DNA of 64,000 nt, taken from NCBI RefSeq assembly GCF_020991365.1, contig NZ_JAJLRA010000030.1, positions 1 through 64,000 on the forward strand. Reading direction: 5' to 3'. Both the position numbers and the translations under genes were made by a program. The first letter of the stretch is position 1. Every line of letters begins with the position of its first letter. The notes under the pieces were generated by a model that saw nothing but the letters and a program-made list of their open reading frames with translations, ran no database searches and was not told the DNA's origin. Shown here piece by piece: positions 9,361 to 17,859 of the stretch. This DNA comes from Streptacidiphilus sp. ASG 303. Lineage in GTDB: Bacteria > Actinomycetota > Actinomycetes > Streptomycetales > Streptomycetaceae.

Positions 9361-9602
9361 CGGAATCCTGCTGCTCGGCGGATCGGGGACGCCCGGGTCG
9401 GGCGGTGGTGCGGGTCGGGCCGGGCTGGTGCCGGTCGGCCGGGGCGGTGCGGGTGCTGAGGTGGGACGGGCGGCGTACGGGGGGAGTCCGCCGCCCGTCC
9501 CCGGCCCCGGAGGGCCTGGCGGCCGCCGCACCGTGGTGCGGTCCGCCTCCGGGCGGTCGCGGCAAGGGGGAGTGCCCGCGCCGCCCGGGTCCTGGGGGGT
9601 GT

Positions 9603-10514
9603 TCAGCCCGGTGGACCTCCCGGGCCGGCCGTGCCGTGGTCCGGGGCACCGGTCGCGGCACCGGCCGTGCGGGACGGCCGGGCGGTGTCCGCGGGCCTGC
9701 CGCCGGGGCCGTGGGTCCCCTGGCCGCCGCCGGCCCCTCCCTGGGAGGGTGCGGCCGCGCCCGGGGTGTGCCCGCTGCGGTTCGGGGTCCTGGACGGGTG
9801 GTTCCCCGGCCGCGCCTCCGGCGCCGCCGAGGGGCCGCCGGACAGGACGGCCGCGCAGTAGGCGGCGACGTTCCCGGTGCCGCCCGCCGCCCGGACCAGG
9901 CCGGCGAACGCCGGACCGCCCGGTGTCGCGCCGCCGGTACCGGCAACCGCCGCGGTCCACCTGCGGCACTGGCCCCTGCGCACGGGGTCGGCGACCTCCG
10001 CGCCCGCGGTGCGCCGCGGCTGGCCGGCGGTGCCGCCGGACGCCGGTGCGCCGCCGGACGGCCCGGCCTGCCCGCCGCCGGGGGCGGCCGTGCCGGCGCT
10101 GCCGGACGCGGACGCGGCGGGGCGGGGCCCGTCCGCGTGCCCGTCGTGCCGCAGGCCGGGGAGGTGGCCGGTCCCGGCCGCCACGGCGACGCCGCCGAGG
10201 GCGGTGGCGGCGAGTGCCGCCGCGAGGGCTCTCGCCCCGAACCGCCGCACCGGCCGCGGGAGCGCCGCGGTGCTGCGCGGGGACCGCTGCCGGGACTCCT
10301 GCGGGGACTCCTGCGGGGCGGGGTTGCGGCGGGCCTCCCGGAACGCGGCCATGGCGGCCCGCTCGCCGGGCAGTTCGCCGTCGGCCGCGGGGGCGGCAGC
10401 GGCGGCGAGCAGTCCGGCGAGGGCGTCGTGGCCGGCGTCGGGACCGGTGGGACGGCCGTCGAGCAGGTCCTCGGCGGTCCTCCGGTCCATCCTGCGGGGT
10501 CGGTGGCTCCTCAT
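9603..10514 (-). CDS. Putative anti-sigma-like membrane protein
   Basis: 303 residues. The N-terminal 90 or so residues are cytoplasmic, with a helical segment around DLLDGRPTGPDAGHDALAGLL that resembles the start of streptomycete sigma-partner proteins. One transmembrane helix (about residues 97-116) is followed by a long Gly/Pro/Ala-rich extracytoplasmic region containing two cysteines (RRGQCRRW and AAYCAAV). The HxxxCxxC zinc anti-sigma motif is absent. Its ATG overlaps the stop of the ECF sigma gene (ATGA at 10511-10514), so the two are translationally coupled; that context is the main reason to call it a sigma-factor partner. Confidence 0.7.
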   Translation of the reverse strand: MRSHRPRRMDRRTAEDLLDGRPTGPDAGHDALAGLLAAAAAPAADGELPGERAAMAAFREARRNPAPQESPQESRQRSPRSTAALPRPVRRFGARALAAALAATALGGVAVAAGTGHLPGLRHDGHADGPRPAASASGSAGTAAPGGGQAGPSGGAPASGGTAGQPRRTAGAEVADPVRRGQCRRWTAAVAGTGGATPGGPAFAGLVRAAGGTGNVAAYCAAVLSGGPSAAPEARPGNHPSRTPNRSGHTPGAAAPSQGGAGGGQGTHGPGGRPADTARPSRTAGAATGAPDHGTAGPGGPPG

Positions 10515-11269
10515 CTCATGTCCTTCAGCGTCGGCGCCTGCTTCCGTGTCACACCCGCGCGGGATTTTCTTCGGACTTTTTTCGCCGCCTCCTCCGGGGC
10601 GGGGGGTTCCGCCCGGTCGCCGGTGCCGCCCCCGGGCGTCCCCAGCAGGGCGGCGAGCCTGCGCAGCCCCCGGTGGGCGGCCGTCCGCACGGCCCCGGGG
10701 CGCTTGCCGAGCACCCGGGCGGCGGTCTCCGCGTCCAGGTCCACCACCACGCGGAGCAGGACGGCCTCGGCCTGGTCGCGCGGCAGCCGCGCGATGAGGG
10801 CGAGCGCCTCGGAGGCGGCCGCCGAGTCGAGGACCGCCCCCGCGGTGTCGTCCCGCGCGGGGAGGCCGTCCAGGTACTCGACGGGCAGGCCGGTGCGGGG
10901 GCGCCGCTGCCGGCTGCGGAGGTGGTCCAGCGCCCGGTTGCGGGCGACGGTCGCGACCCAGCCGCGGAAGCCGTCGGAGTCGCCGCGGAACCTCCCCAGG
11001 TCGCGCGCCACCTGCAGCCACGCCTCGGACGCGACGTCCTCGGCGTCCTCGCCGACCAGCGTCCGCAGGTAGCGCAGCAGCCCGGGCTGCAGGGTCCGGA
11101 ACAGCGTCCGGAACGCCTCCTCGTCGCCCTCCCGGGCCGCCTCCACCGCGGCCGTGAGATCCGCCGGCTCCGGCCGCCGGGCCCCGGTCGGGTGTCTCTC
11201 CCCCGCGGCGGCGCCGGGGTCGCCTCCGCCGTTGTCCTCTGCTCTCAGCACCGCCACATGATGCGCCAT
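10511..11269 (-). CDS. ECF-type RNA polymerase sigma factor
   Basis: 252 residues. Region 2 (about residues 50-125) has the FRTLFRTLQPGLLRYL helix, EDVASEAWLQV and FRGWVATVARNRALDHLR. Region 4 (about 152-205) carries the LPRDQAEAVLLRVVVDLDAETAARVLGKRPGAVRTAAHRG helix-turn-helix (quoted in fragments: LPRDQAEAVLL, KRPGAVRTAAHRG). The 40-residue N-terminal extension is charged and probably disordered. It would direct polymerase to a small promoter set, held in check by the overlapping downstream membrane protein. It is divergent from eshA across 229 bp. The signal and regulon are unknown; a role in controlling the neighbouring shell locus is speculative. Confidence 0.88.
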   Translation of the reverse strand: MAHHVAVLRAEDNGGGDPGAAAGERHPTGARRPEPADLTAAVEAAREGDEEAFRTLFRTLQPGLLRYLRTLVGEDAEDVASEAWLQVARDLGRFRGDSDGFRGWVATVARNRALDHLRSRQRRPRTGLPVEYLDGLPARDDTAGAVLDSAAASEALALIARLPRDQAEAVLLRVVVDLDAETAARVLGKRPGAVRTAAHRGLRRLAALLGTPGGGTGDRAEPPAPEEAAKKVRRKSRAGVTRKQAPTLKDMR

Positions 11270-11380
11270 CGGGGTGACGGGACCCGGGCGGGCGGTCGTC
11301 CTCCGGACCGCCCGGGGCCGGTCGGCGGGCGACGGTGACCGGAGTGCCCCGCCGAGTCCGTGAAGGGGCTTCCGTCACCT

Positions 11381-11411
11381 TTGACGACAGTATGGTGATC
11401 TTTCGCATGAT
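11381..11411 (+). promoter_or_regulatory. Possible eshA promoter
   Basis: TTGACG (11381-11386) and CATGAT (11406-11411) are 19 bp apart in the sigma-factor/eshA intergenic region, placing a start of transcription about 80 nt before eshA. The fit is moderate and other promoters are possible. Confidence 0.3.
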
Positions 11412-11498
11412 GCACCCGTACGTGTGATGGTTTGTGGTCGATCGAGCGGTCACGATGGATGCGCAGGCCAACATCATTCGTTCCGGGGAGGGCATTGC

Positions 11499-12908
11499 AT
11501 GTCGGTCGAGACGGCTTCGGGTGCGGCGGTTCACGACGAGCGGCCGCAGCTGAGCCTGAGTACGGCGGCGGCCAGGAACCTGGCGTCGACCACCAAGTCC
11601 GTTCCGCAGATGCAGGAGATCAGCTCCCGCTGGCTGCTGCGGATGCTGCCGTGGACGCAGGTGTCCGGCGGCACCTACCGGGTGAACCGTCGGCTGAGCT
11701 ACACCGTGGGCGACGGCCGGGTGACGTTCGTGCAGACCGGCGCCCAGGTCCAGGTGGTGCCCGCCGAACTCGGCGAGCTGCCCGTCCTGCGCGGCTTCGG
11801 GGACGCCGGGGTGCTCCGCGAGCTGGCCGGGCGGTTCGAGCAGCACGAGGTCCAGCCGGGCGAGGTGCTGGCGGAGGCCGGCCGCCTGGTGGACAGGGTC
11901 GTCCTCATCGCGCACGGCAAGGTCGCCAAGTCCGGGGTCGGCGCCTACGGCGAGGAGACCGCCCTCGGGGTGCTCGCCGACGGCGACCACTTCGGCGGCC
12001 ACGTGCTGGACGGCGCCGACGAGCGCTGGGCGTACACCGCCACCGCCGCCACCCCCTGCACCGTGCTGACGCTCCCGCGGGCCGAGCTCGCCGCGCTGGC
12101 CGAGCGCTCGCCGGAGCTGCGGGCCCACCTCGCGGAGGCGGCCGCCGACCGGCCCGCCCGCAACGCGTACGGCGAGTCGGCCATCGCCATGGCCGCCGGC
12201 CACCACGGCGAGGTGCAGCTGCCCGGCACCTTCGTCGACTACGAGCCGTCGCCCCGCGAGTACGAGCTGAGCGTGGCCCAGACCGTGCTGCGCGTGCACA
12301 CCCGCGTCGCCGACCTCTACAACCACCCCCACGACCAGGTCGGGCAGCAGCTGCGGCTGACCGTCGAGGCGCTGCGCGAGCGGCAGGAGCACGAGCTGGT
12401 CAACAACCCGGAGTTCGGCCTCCTCCACAACGCCGACTACGGGCAGCGGATCCAGCCGCACGCGGGGCCGCCCACGCCGGACGACATGGACGAGCTGCTC
12501 TCCCGCCGCCGCGGCTCCCGCTTCTTCCTCGCCCACCCGCGCGCCATCGCCGCCTTCGGCCGGGAGTGCAGCCGCCGCGGCCTCTACCCCGGCAACGTCG
12601 AGGTGCAGGGCCAGATGGTGCCCTCCTGGCGCGGCGTGCCCATCCTGCCCTGCAACAAGATCCCGGTCAGCGAGGCCCGGACCAGCTCCGTCCTGGTGCT
12701 CCGCACCGGCGAGGACGACCAGGGCGTGATCGGCCTCCACCAGACCGGCATCCCCGACGAGTACGAGCCGGGCCTCTCGGTGCGCTTCATGGGGATCAAC
12801 GACCAGGCCGTCATCTCCTACCTGGTCAGCGCCTACTACTCGGCCGCCGTCCTCGTCCCGGACGCGCTCGGCGTCCTGGAGAACGTCCAGGTCGCCCACC
12901 GCGACTGA
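11499..12908 (+). CDS. eshA: Family 2B encapsulin shell protein with cNMP-binding-like domain (EshA)
   Basis: 469 residues, the length of streptomycete EshA. The N-terminal [20 protein letters not shown] segment and the C-terminal half ([34 protein letters not shown]) are characteristic of the HK97-fold family 2 encapsulin shell/major membrane protein I group. A cyclic-nucleotide-binding-like domain is inserted at about residues 100-205 ([20 protein letters not shown]), which defines subtype 2B. Such proteins self-assemble into capsid-like compartments that enclose a neighbouring enzyme. S. griseus EshA was first linked to sporogenic hyphae growth. ATG at 11499 behind GGGGAGGG. The next gene, a polyprenyl diphosphate synthase, is the likely cargo. 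Confidence 0.93.
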   Translation: MSVETASGAAVHDERPQLSLSTAAARNLASTTKSVPQMQEISSRWLLRMLPWTQVSGGTYRVNRRLSYTVGDGRVTFVQTGAQVQVVPAELGELPVLRGFGDAGVLRELAGRFEQHEVQPGEVLAEAGRLVDRVVLIAHGKVAKSGVGAYGEETALGVLADGDHFGGHVLDGADERWAYTATAATPCTVLTLPRAELAALAERSPELRAHLAEAAADRPARNAYGESAIAMAAGHHGEVQLPGTFVDYEPSPREYELSVAQTVLRVHTRVADLYNHPHDQVGQQLRLTVEALRERQEHELVNNPEFGLLHNADYGQRIQPHAGPPTPDDMDELLSRRRGSRFFLAHPRAIAAFGRECSRRGLYPGNVEVQGQMVPSWRGVPILPCNKIPVSEARTSSVLVLRTGEDDQGVIGLHQTGIPDEYEPGLSVRFMGINDQAVISYLVSAYYSAAVLVPDALGVLENVQVAHRD

Positions 12909-13042
12909 GGCGTCCGCGGGAGCCGCGGCGGCACTCCCGCCGCGGCCCCTGCCCCTCCGCCGACACAGCGCACCCGCCACCCAACGCCGCGCCCGCGCGC
13001 GGAGACCCACCGCCGCGCCGCAGCGCGGAGAGAGGGACGGAC

Positions 13043-14083
13043 ATGGCAAGCCCCGTGCTGGACCGCGAGAGCGACGAGGCCTCGGAGGTGCTCGCCCGCA
13101 CCCGGCGGGCGGTGGACCCGGCGCTGCGCGCCGCGGTGGACTCCCTGCCCGCCGCCATGCGCCGGATCGCCGCCTACCACTTCGGCTGGCAGGAGGCCGA
13201 CGGCACGCCCGCCTCCGGCGACGCCGGCAAGGCCGTCCGGCCCGCCCTCGTCCTGGCCGCCGCCAGGGCCCTCGGCGGGCCGCCGGGGGCCGCGGTCACC
13301 GCGGCCGCCGCCGTCGAACTGGTCCACAACTTCACGCTGCTCCACGACGACGTCATCGACCGCGACCCCACCCGCCGCCACCGGCCCACCGCCTGGTCGG
13401 TGTTCGGCTCCGCCGACGCCGTCCTCACCGGCGACGCCCTGCACGCCCTGGCGCTGCGCCTGCTGGCCCGCGACCCCCACCCCGCCGCCGCCGAGGCCGC
13501 CGCCCGGCTCGCCGACTGCGTCGTCGAGCTCTGCGAGGGCCAGCACGCGGACTGCGCCTTCGAGCAGCGCTCCGACGTCACCCTGGAGGAGTGCCTGGCC
13601 ATGGCCGAGGCCAAGACCGGCGCGCTCCTCGGCTGCGCCTGCGCCGTCGGCGCCCTGTACGCCGGGGCCGGTCCCGACGCCGCGGACGCCCTCGACGCCT
13701 TCGGCCGCCGCACCGGCCTCGCCTTCCAGCTCATCGACGACCTCATCGGGATCTGGGGCGACCCGGAGACCACCGGCAAGCCGGTCGGCGCCGACCTCGC
13801 CGCACGCAAGAAGTCGCTGCCGGTCGTCGCCGCCCTGCGGTCCGGCACCCCCGCGGCGGACGAGCTGGCCGCCTTCTACGCCGCCGGGCGGCCGCTGGGC
13901 GAGGCCGAGCTGCGCCGGGCCGCCGACGCCGTCGACCGGGCCGGGGGCCGCGACTGGGCCCAGGCCCAGGCGTGCGACCGGATGGCCGCCGCGGTGGACC
14001 ACCTGGCCCGTGCCGTCCCCGACCCGGCGGACGCGGGCGACCTGCTCGTCCTCGCCGAACTGGTCACCCGCCGGAACCGCTGA
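13043..14083 (+). CDS. Polyprenyl diphosphate synthase, candidate encapsulin cargo
   Basis: 346 residues with the isoprenyl synthase fold. The first Asp-rich motif is DDVID (102-106) preceded by VHNFTLLH, and the second is DDLIGIWGD (232-240) followed by the KPVGADL segment typical of actinobacterial C20-type synthases. K63 and R66 match the GKxxRP allylic-substrate site. It would condense isopentenyl diphosphate with allylic diphosphates in the cytosol or inside the EshA shell. Product length is uncertain; geranylgeranyl diphosphate is likely. ATG at 13043 with GGAGAGAGGG ahead, 134 bp after eshA with no terminator between. Unlike reported family 2B cargos it has only about 20 residues before the fold. 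Confidence 0.88.
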   Translation: MASPVLDRESDEASEVLARTRRAVDPALRAAVDSLPAAMRRIAAYHFGWQEADGTPASGDAGKAVRPALVLAAARALGGPPGAAVTAAAAVELVHNFTLLHDDVIDRDPTRRHRPTAWSVFGSADAVLTGDALHALALRLLARDPHPAAAEAAARLADCVVELCEGQHADCAFEQRSDVTLEECLAMAEAKTGALLGCACAVGALYAGAGPDAADALDAFGRRTGLAFQLIDDLIGIWGDPETTGKPVGADLAARKKSLPVVAALRSGTPAADELAAFYAAGRPLGEAELRRAADAVDRAGGRDWAQAQACDRMAAAVDHLARAVPDPADAGDLLVLAELVTRRNR

Positions 14084-14125
14084 CCGGTCGGGGCCGCCGA
14101 CCGGTCGGGGCCGCCGACCGGCAGC
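14082..14125. repeat. Tandem 17-bp repeat
   Basis: Two and a half copies of GACCGGTCGGGGCCGCC directly at and after the polyprenyl synthase stop codon. Each unit contains a small palindrome (GACCGGTC). Confidence 0.8.
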
Positions 14126-14281
14126 GGGGACCCCCGGGCCGTCGCAGCCGCCCCGTCGCCCGGGCCCCGCCGTACGCCCGCCGCGCCGCGTCGCGGGGCC
14201 GAGGCCGCCGCGTCGCGGGGCGGCACGGCGGCCGGGGCCGCTGTCCGAGCGGGTGTCCGAGGCGGCTGGCACAGTGGAGCC

Positions 14282-14965
14282 ATGCCGGAGGAAGAGCGCG
14301 GCGCGGTGGAGCGCCTGGTCCTGGTGGACGTCGAGCTGGCGGGCCAGTTCGACCTGGTGGAAGGACGTCTGCTGGCGCCCCTGGCCGAGTCGGGGGCGGT
14401 GCCCGGCGGCCGGCCCGGTCCGGCCGCGGCGTACCCGGCGGCCGCGCCGGCCGCCGCGCTGGGGGCGCTGCGGCGGCTGCGCGGGGTCGTGTCCGAGGCG
14501 GTGGACCGCGGCCCCCGGGTGTGGGCGCCCAACGGTCGCTGGGAGCACGCCGGCCTGCGCCTGGTGCGGCTCCCGGTGGACGACGTGGACCTGCTGTACG
14601 CGGTCCTGCGGGAGCTGTCCGCGGCCCTCGCCGCCCCGGAGGCGGAGGGCGGCCCGGACGCCGGGCGTCCCCGGGGCAGCGCCGACGGCGGCAGCGGGCA
14701 CGGGGGTCCGGGCCCGCTGCTGGACGAGCTGGCGGCCGCCGCGGGGGAGACCCCCGCGGCGCTGGTCGGCGCCCTGGCCAGGGTGCTGGCCGCCGTCGAC
14801 CTGGTGCCGGACGCCGACACCGTGCTGCTGGCCCGCGCCCTGCGGGCGGCGGACGGCGGGGACGTGCGGCTCACCGCGGACGAGGAGGAGGCGTGGCAGC
14901 GTCTCGCCCACCGGGTGACCATGGTGCTCACCGAGTCGGTGCCGCTGCACCGCTTCCTGGGCTGA
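14282..14965 (+). CDS. Conserved-looking protein, unknown function
   Basis: 227 residues, acidic, soluble and mostly alpha-helical, with no signal peptide or membrane segment. An N-terminal helix pair (ERLVLVDVELAGQFDLVEG) is followed by an Ala/Gly-rich linker, a central strand-helix region (GPRVWAPNGRWEHAGL, VRLPVDDVDLLYAVLREL), a disordered Gly-rich insert around residues 125-145, and a C-terminal helical bundle. The ATG at 14282 has GTGGAGCC a few bases upstream. I recognise no family or catalytic motif. It converges on terD with a shared terminator and lies after the encapsulin locus, separated by about 200 bp. Confidence 0.7.
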   Translation: MPEEERGAVERLVLVDVELAGQFDLVEGRLLAPLAESGAVPGGRPGPAAAYPAAAPAAALGALRRLRGVVSEAVDRGPRVWAPNGRWEHAGLRLVRLPVDDVDLLYAVLRELSAALAAPEAEGGPDAGRPRGSADGGSGHGGPGPLLDELAAAAGETPAALVGALARVLAAVDLVPDADTVLLARALRAADGGDVRLTADEEEAWQRLAHRVTMVLTESVPLHRFLG

Positions 14966-15037
14966 GACGGCGGAGGCCCCCGACCGGAGCTGCCCAGGCA
15001 GGGTACGCGGGGCTGCCCCTGGACAGGGCGGTCAGCC

Positions 15038-15072
15038 CCGCGAGCACGGGGGAGTCCGCGAGCACGGGGGAG
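15038..15072. repeat. 17-bp direct repeat
   Basis: CCGCGAGCACGGGGGAG occurs at 15038-15054 and again at 15056-15072 in the 349-bp convergent gap 14966-15314. Apart from this and the terminator the gap shows nothing. Confidence 0.85.
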
Positions 15073-15243
15073 CCGGCCGTGAGGTCGGCGTCCCGCAGCG
15101 GGTGAGCGCGACCCGGACGGGTTCCGCCGGTGCCGGCGGGTCCGGCGCTGCCGGACCGGGCACGGCTGCCCGGGGTGCGACGGCCCGGGGCGCAGCGGGC
15201 CGGGGCGTTCCGGGAACGAGGACGCCGGCCGTACCGCCGGGCG

Positions 15244-15283
15244 TCCGCCGGTGGGAGGCCGCACGCGGCCTCCCACCGGCGGA
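15244..15283. terminator. Bidirectional terminator between convergent genes
   Basis: Perfect 18-bp arms at 15244-15261 and 15266-15283 with a CACG loop, placed to stop terD transcription from the right and the unknown gene from the left. Confidence 0.8.
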
Positions 15284-15314
15284 CGGGCGGGCGTGGGCCC
15301 GCCCGGATCCCGGA

Positions 15315-15890
15315 TCAGACGTTGACGCCGAAGTCCTGGGCGATGCCGCTCAGGCCGGAGGCGTAGCCCTGGCCGATGGCGCGGAACTTCCACTCGGCGC
15401 CGTTGCGGTAGAGCTCGCCGAAGATCATGGCGGTCTCGGTGGCGGCGTCCTCGGAGAGGTCGTAGCGGGCGATCTCGGCGCCGCCCGCGGCGTTCAGCAC
15501 GCGGATGTAGGCGTTGCGGACCTGGCCGAAGCTCTGCCCGCGGTTGACCGCGTCGTAGATGGAGACGGGGAAGGTGATCCGCTCGACCTCGGGCGGCAGC
15601 GCGGACAGGTTGACGTTGATCTGCTCGTCGTCGCCCGCGCCCTCGCCGGTGCGGTTGTCGCCGGTGTGGACGACGGTGCCGTCCGGCGTCTGGCGGTTGT
15701 TGAAGAAGACGAAGTGGCCGTCGGAGACGACCTTGCCGGAGCCGTTGAGCACGATGGCGCTGGCGTCGAGGTCGAAGTCGGTCCCGGTGGTGGTGCGGAC
15801 GTCCCAGCCCAGGCCGACGGTGACCGCGGTCAGACCCGGGGCCTCCTTGGTCAGCGAGACGTTGCCGCCCTTGGACAGGCTCACAGGCAT
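15315..15890 (-). CDS. TerD-family calcium-binding stress protein
   Basis: 191 residues covering one full TerD domain. The family hallmark GWDVRTTTGTDFDLDASA is at about residues 28-45 and DNRTGEGAGDDEQI at about 78-91; these acidic loops bind calcium in characterised members. It ends in the usual QGYASGLSGIAQDFGV segment. TerD proteins occur in many copies in Streptomyces, originally linked to tellurite resistance and later to stress and differentiation. ATG at 15890. No other ter gene is adjacent, so it probably acts as one of several dispersed paralogues. Confidence 0.93.
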   Translation of the reverse strand: MPVSLSKGGNVSLTKEAPGLTAVTVGLGWDVRTTTGTDFDLDASAIVLNGSGKVVSDGHFVFFNNRQTPDGTVVHTGDNRTGEGAGDDEQINVNLSALPPEVERITFPVSIYDAVNRGQSFGQVRNAYIRVLNAAGGAEIARYDLSEDAATETAMIFGELYRNGAEWKFRAIGQGYASGLSGIAQDFGVNV

Positions 15891-16039
15891 GGTGGGTGGT
15901 GTCCCTTCCTCGTCGTTCCCCGGTCGCGCGGCGTCCGGGCCGTGGCGTGTGCGGCGCTGCCGCCGGACACGCTACTGCGGTCGTGCGGTGTCGAGGGGTG
16001 TAACGCGGCGGGGGGCGGGACCGGTTCCTGGGTGCCCTC

Positions 16040-16525
16040 TCAGACCCGGGGGAAGCGGGACTGGAGGGACCACACGGCGGGGTTGTCCGCGAGGCCGGGG
16101 TGCATGTCGACCAGGTCGGCCAGCACGTCCTGGAGGAAGTCGCGCGCCTCCCGGCGCAGGTCCGCGTGGCGCACGGCGGCGGGAGGGCCGTCCACCCAGT
16201 CCGCCCGGATCTCGACCCAGCCGAAGCGGCGGGCGAAGCGCAGCAGCTCGGCGGACTCGGTGAAGTCCAGCTCCGCGGTGCGGACGGTGGCGCTGCGGCT
16301 GCCCGCGGGGTCCCGGTCGAGCAGGTCGGCGATGTCGCAGAGAGCCCAGGCGAAGTCGAGCACCGGGACCCAGCCCCAGGCGGTGGAGAGGTCCAGGCCG
16401 TCGGCCTCCAGGTGGACGTCGCCGCAGAACAGGTCGCGCCGCAGCGTGCGGACGTCGGCGCTGCGGTAGTCGGTCTGGGGCGGGTCGGGGAAGCGGGGGG
16501 ACAGCGAGTAGCCGAGGTCGATCAC
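16040..16525 (-). CDS. Conserved protein, unknown function
   Basis: 161 residues from the GTG at 16525, which opens VIDLGYSLSPRFPD. The protein is acidic and cytoplasmic, with a strand-rich first half (LFCGDVHLEADGLDLSTAWGW; RTAELDFTESAELLRF) and a C-terminal helix (RREARDFLQDVLADLVDMHPGL). This strand/helix arrangement looks like an immunity- or DUF-type small domain, but I cannot assign a named family. The upstream reading frame to 16648 is Arg/Ala-rich with no ribosome-binding site, so the shorter start is used. It runs in the same direction as terD, 149 bp upstream. Confidence 0.7.
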   Translation of the reverse strand: MIDLGYSLSPRFPDPPQTDYRSADVRTLRRDLFCGDVHLEADGLDLSTAWGWVPVLDFAWALCDIADLLDRDPAGSRSATVRTAELDFTESAELLRFARRFGWVEIRADWVDGPPAAVRHADLRREARDFLQDVLADLVDMHPGLADNPAVWSLQSRFPRV

Positions 16526-16761
16526 CCGTCCATTCTCGCGGGCGGCGGCACGGGCCGTGGCACGGGTGGACGGGCGGGGCGCCCAGCCGCCCGGCTGCCC
16601 GGCCGCTCCGGCGGTCGGCCGCACGCCCGAACGCCCGCATGCCCACACATCCGCACGCCCGACCGTCCGGGCGCCGAGTGGACCGGGGAGCCGCGTGCAC
16701 CGGGCGGCCGCCGCGCGATAACCGCGTGACCGGGCGCGGCCGGCGCGGGATCATGGGGGGC

Positions 16762-17190
16762 ATGCCTGAGCCCATCCGCGTGCGGGGTTCGGTGGTCGTC
16801 CCCGACGCCGAGCTCCAGTGGCGCTTCTCACGCTCGTCCGGTCCCGGCGGGCAGCACGTCAACACCTCCGACAGCCAGGTGGAGCTGCGCTGGGACCTCG
16901 CCGCCTCGGCCGCCCTGCCGCCGGTGCTCAAGGAGCGCGCCCTGGAGCGGCTGGCCGGACGGCTGGTGGAGGGCCGGTACGTCGTCGTGCGGGCCTCCGA
17001 GCACCGCTCGCAGTGGCGCAACCGCGAGGCGGCCGCCGCCCGGCTGGGGGCGCTGCTCGCGGAGGCGACCGCGCCGCCGCCGAAGGCGCGGCGGGCCACC
17101 CGGCCCAGCCGGGGCATGGTGGAGCGCAGGCTGGAGAACAAGCGCCGCCGCTCGGAGGTCAAGCGCGGCCGCGGCGGCTGGAGCGAGTAG
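16762..17190 (+). CDS. arfB: ArfB-like peptidyl-tRNA hydrolase (alternative ribosome rescue)
   Basis: 142 residues, the standard length. The class-I release-factor domain carries the catalytic GGQ at residues 29-31 in SSGPGGQHVNTSDS, which hydrolyses peptidyl-tRNA. The C-terminal tail is strongly basic (RRLENKRRRSEVKRGRGG); in ArfB/YaeJ this tail threads the empty mRNA channel of ribosomes stalled on non-stop messages. No stop-codon recognition domains are present, which separates it from RF1/RF2. ATG at 16762 follows ATGGGGGGC, a plausible ribosome-binding site. It is convergent with the flavin reductase gene. Confidence 0.93.
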   Translation: MPEPIRVRGSVVVPDAELQWRFSRSSGPGGQHVNTSDSQVELRWDLAASAALPPVLKERALERLAGRLVEGRYVVVRASEHRSQWRNREAAAARLGALLAEATAPPPKARRATRPSRGMVERRLENKRRRSEVKRGRGGWSE

Positions 17191-17223
17191 ACGGGCCGTG
17201 GCCGGAGCCCCGGGGGCCCCGGG

Positions 17224-17859
17224 TCAGCCCAGGGTGCGGTAGTCGCCGCGGAAGTACAGCAGCGGCCGGGCGTCCGGCGCGGGGACCTGCGCGGTCAGCA
17301 CGCGCCCGATCAGCAGGGTGTGGTCGCCGGCGGCCACCCGCTGCTCGGTGGCGCACTCGACCGTGGCGAGCGCCCCGTCGACCAGGGGTGCGCCGCTGGC
17401 CTCGCCGCGCCGGTGGCCGGTGTCGGCGAACAGCAGCCGGTCGCTGATCCGGCCCTTCATGGCGAACCGGGAGGCGACCTTCCGGTGCCCGTCGTCCAGC
17501 ACCGACACGGCCCAGCGGTCGACCCGGGAGAGCAGTTCGTCCATCCGGGAGTCCTCGCGGACCGACACCAGCACCAGCGGCGGCTCCAGGGAGACGGACA
17601 GGAACGCGGTGGCGGTCATGCCCACGTCCTCCCCGCGGGGGCCGTCCTCGGGGTCGTGGGCGGTCAGCAGCACCACGCCGGCCGCCAGCCGGGAGAGCGC
17701 GGCCCGGAACTCGTCGGGCGTGGCCTCCCGCGCGCCGGTGCGGGGTCGGGGGTCTCCCGGCTGCTGCGTCACCCCTCCAGGATGGCGGGCCTGGGGGGCC
17801 GCGGGGTCGGCGGCGGTGGCGTCCTGGGTGCTCTGCGGGGCGTTGTACACCTCTGGCAC
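17224..17859 (-). CDS. Flavin reductase-like (FMN-binding) protein
   Basis: 211 residues from the GTG at 17859. After a disordered first 45 residues, a flavin-reductase domain begins at FRAALSRLAAGVVLLTA and contains the family signatures GMTATAFLSVSLEPPLVLVSV and FAMKGRISDR, ending in LLYFRGDYRTL. Such proteins supply reduced flavin to partner monooxygenases or act as stand-alone reductases; no partner monooxygenase is encoded nearby. A second GTG at 17772, close behind GGAGG, would give 182 residues and remove most of the disordered segment, so the start is uncertain. Confidence 0.85.
   Translation of the reverse strand: MPEVYNAPQSTQDATAADPAAPQARHPGGVTQQPGDPRPRTGAREATPDEFRAALSRLAAGVVLLTAHDPEDGPRGEDVGMTATAFLSVSLEPPLVLVSVREDSRMDELLSRVDRWAVSVLDDGHRKVASRFAMKGRISDRLLFADTGHRRGEASGAPLVDGALATVECATEQRVAAGDHTLLIGRVLTAQVPAPDARPLLYFRGDYRTLG

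Noticed and set aside
11432-13042. Upstream extension of the polyprenyl synthase frame through eshA
   Set aside because: It overlaps eshA in another frame, reads as Arg/Pro/Gly low complexity, and has no suitable start near the gene.
15102-16469. 455-codon plus-strand frame over terD
   Set aside because: Antisense to terD and its neighbour, which have clear family motifs.
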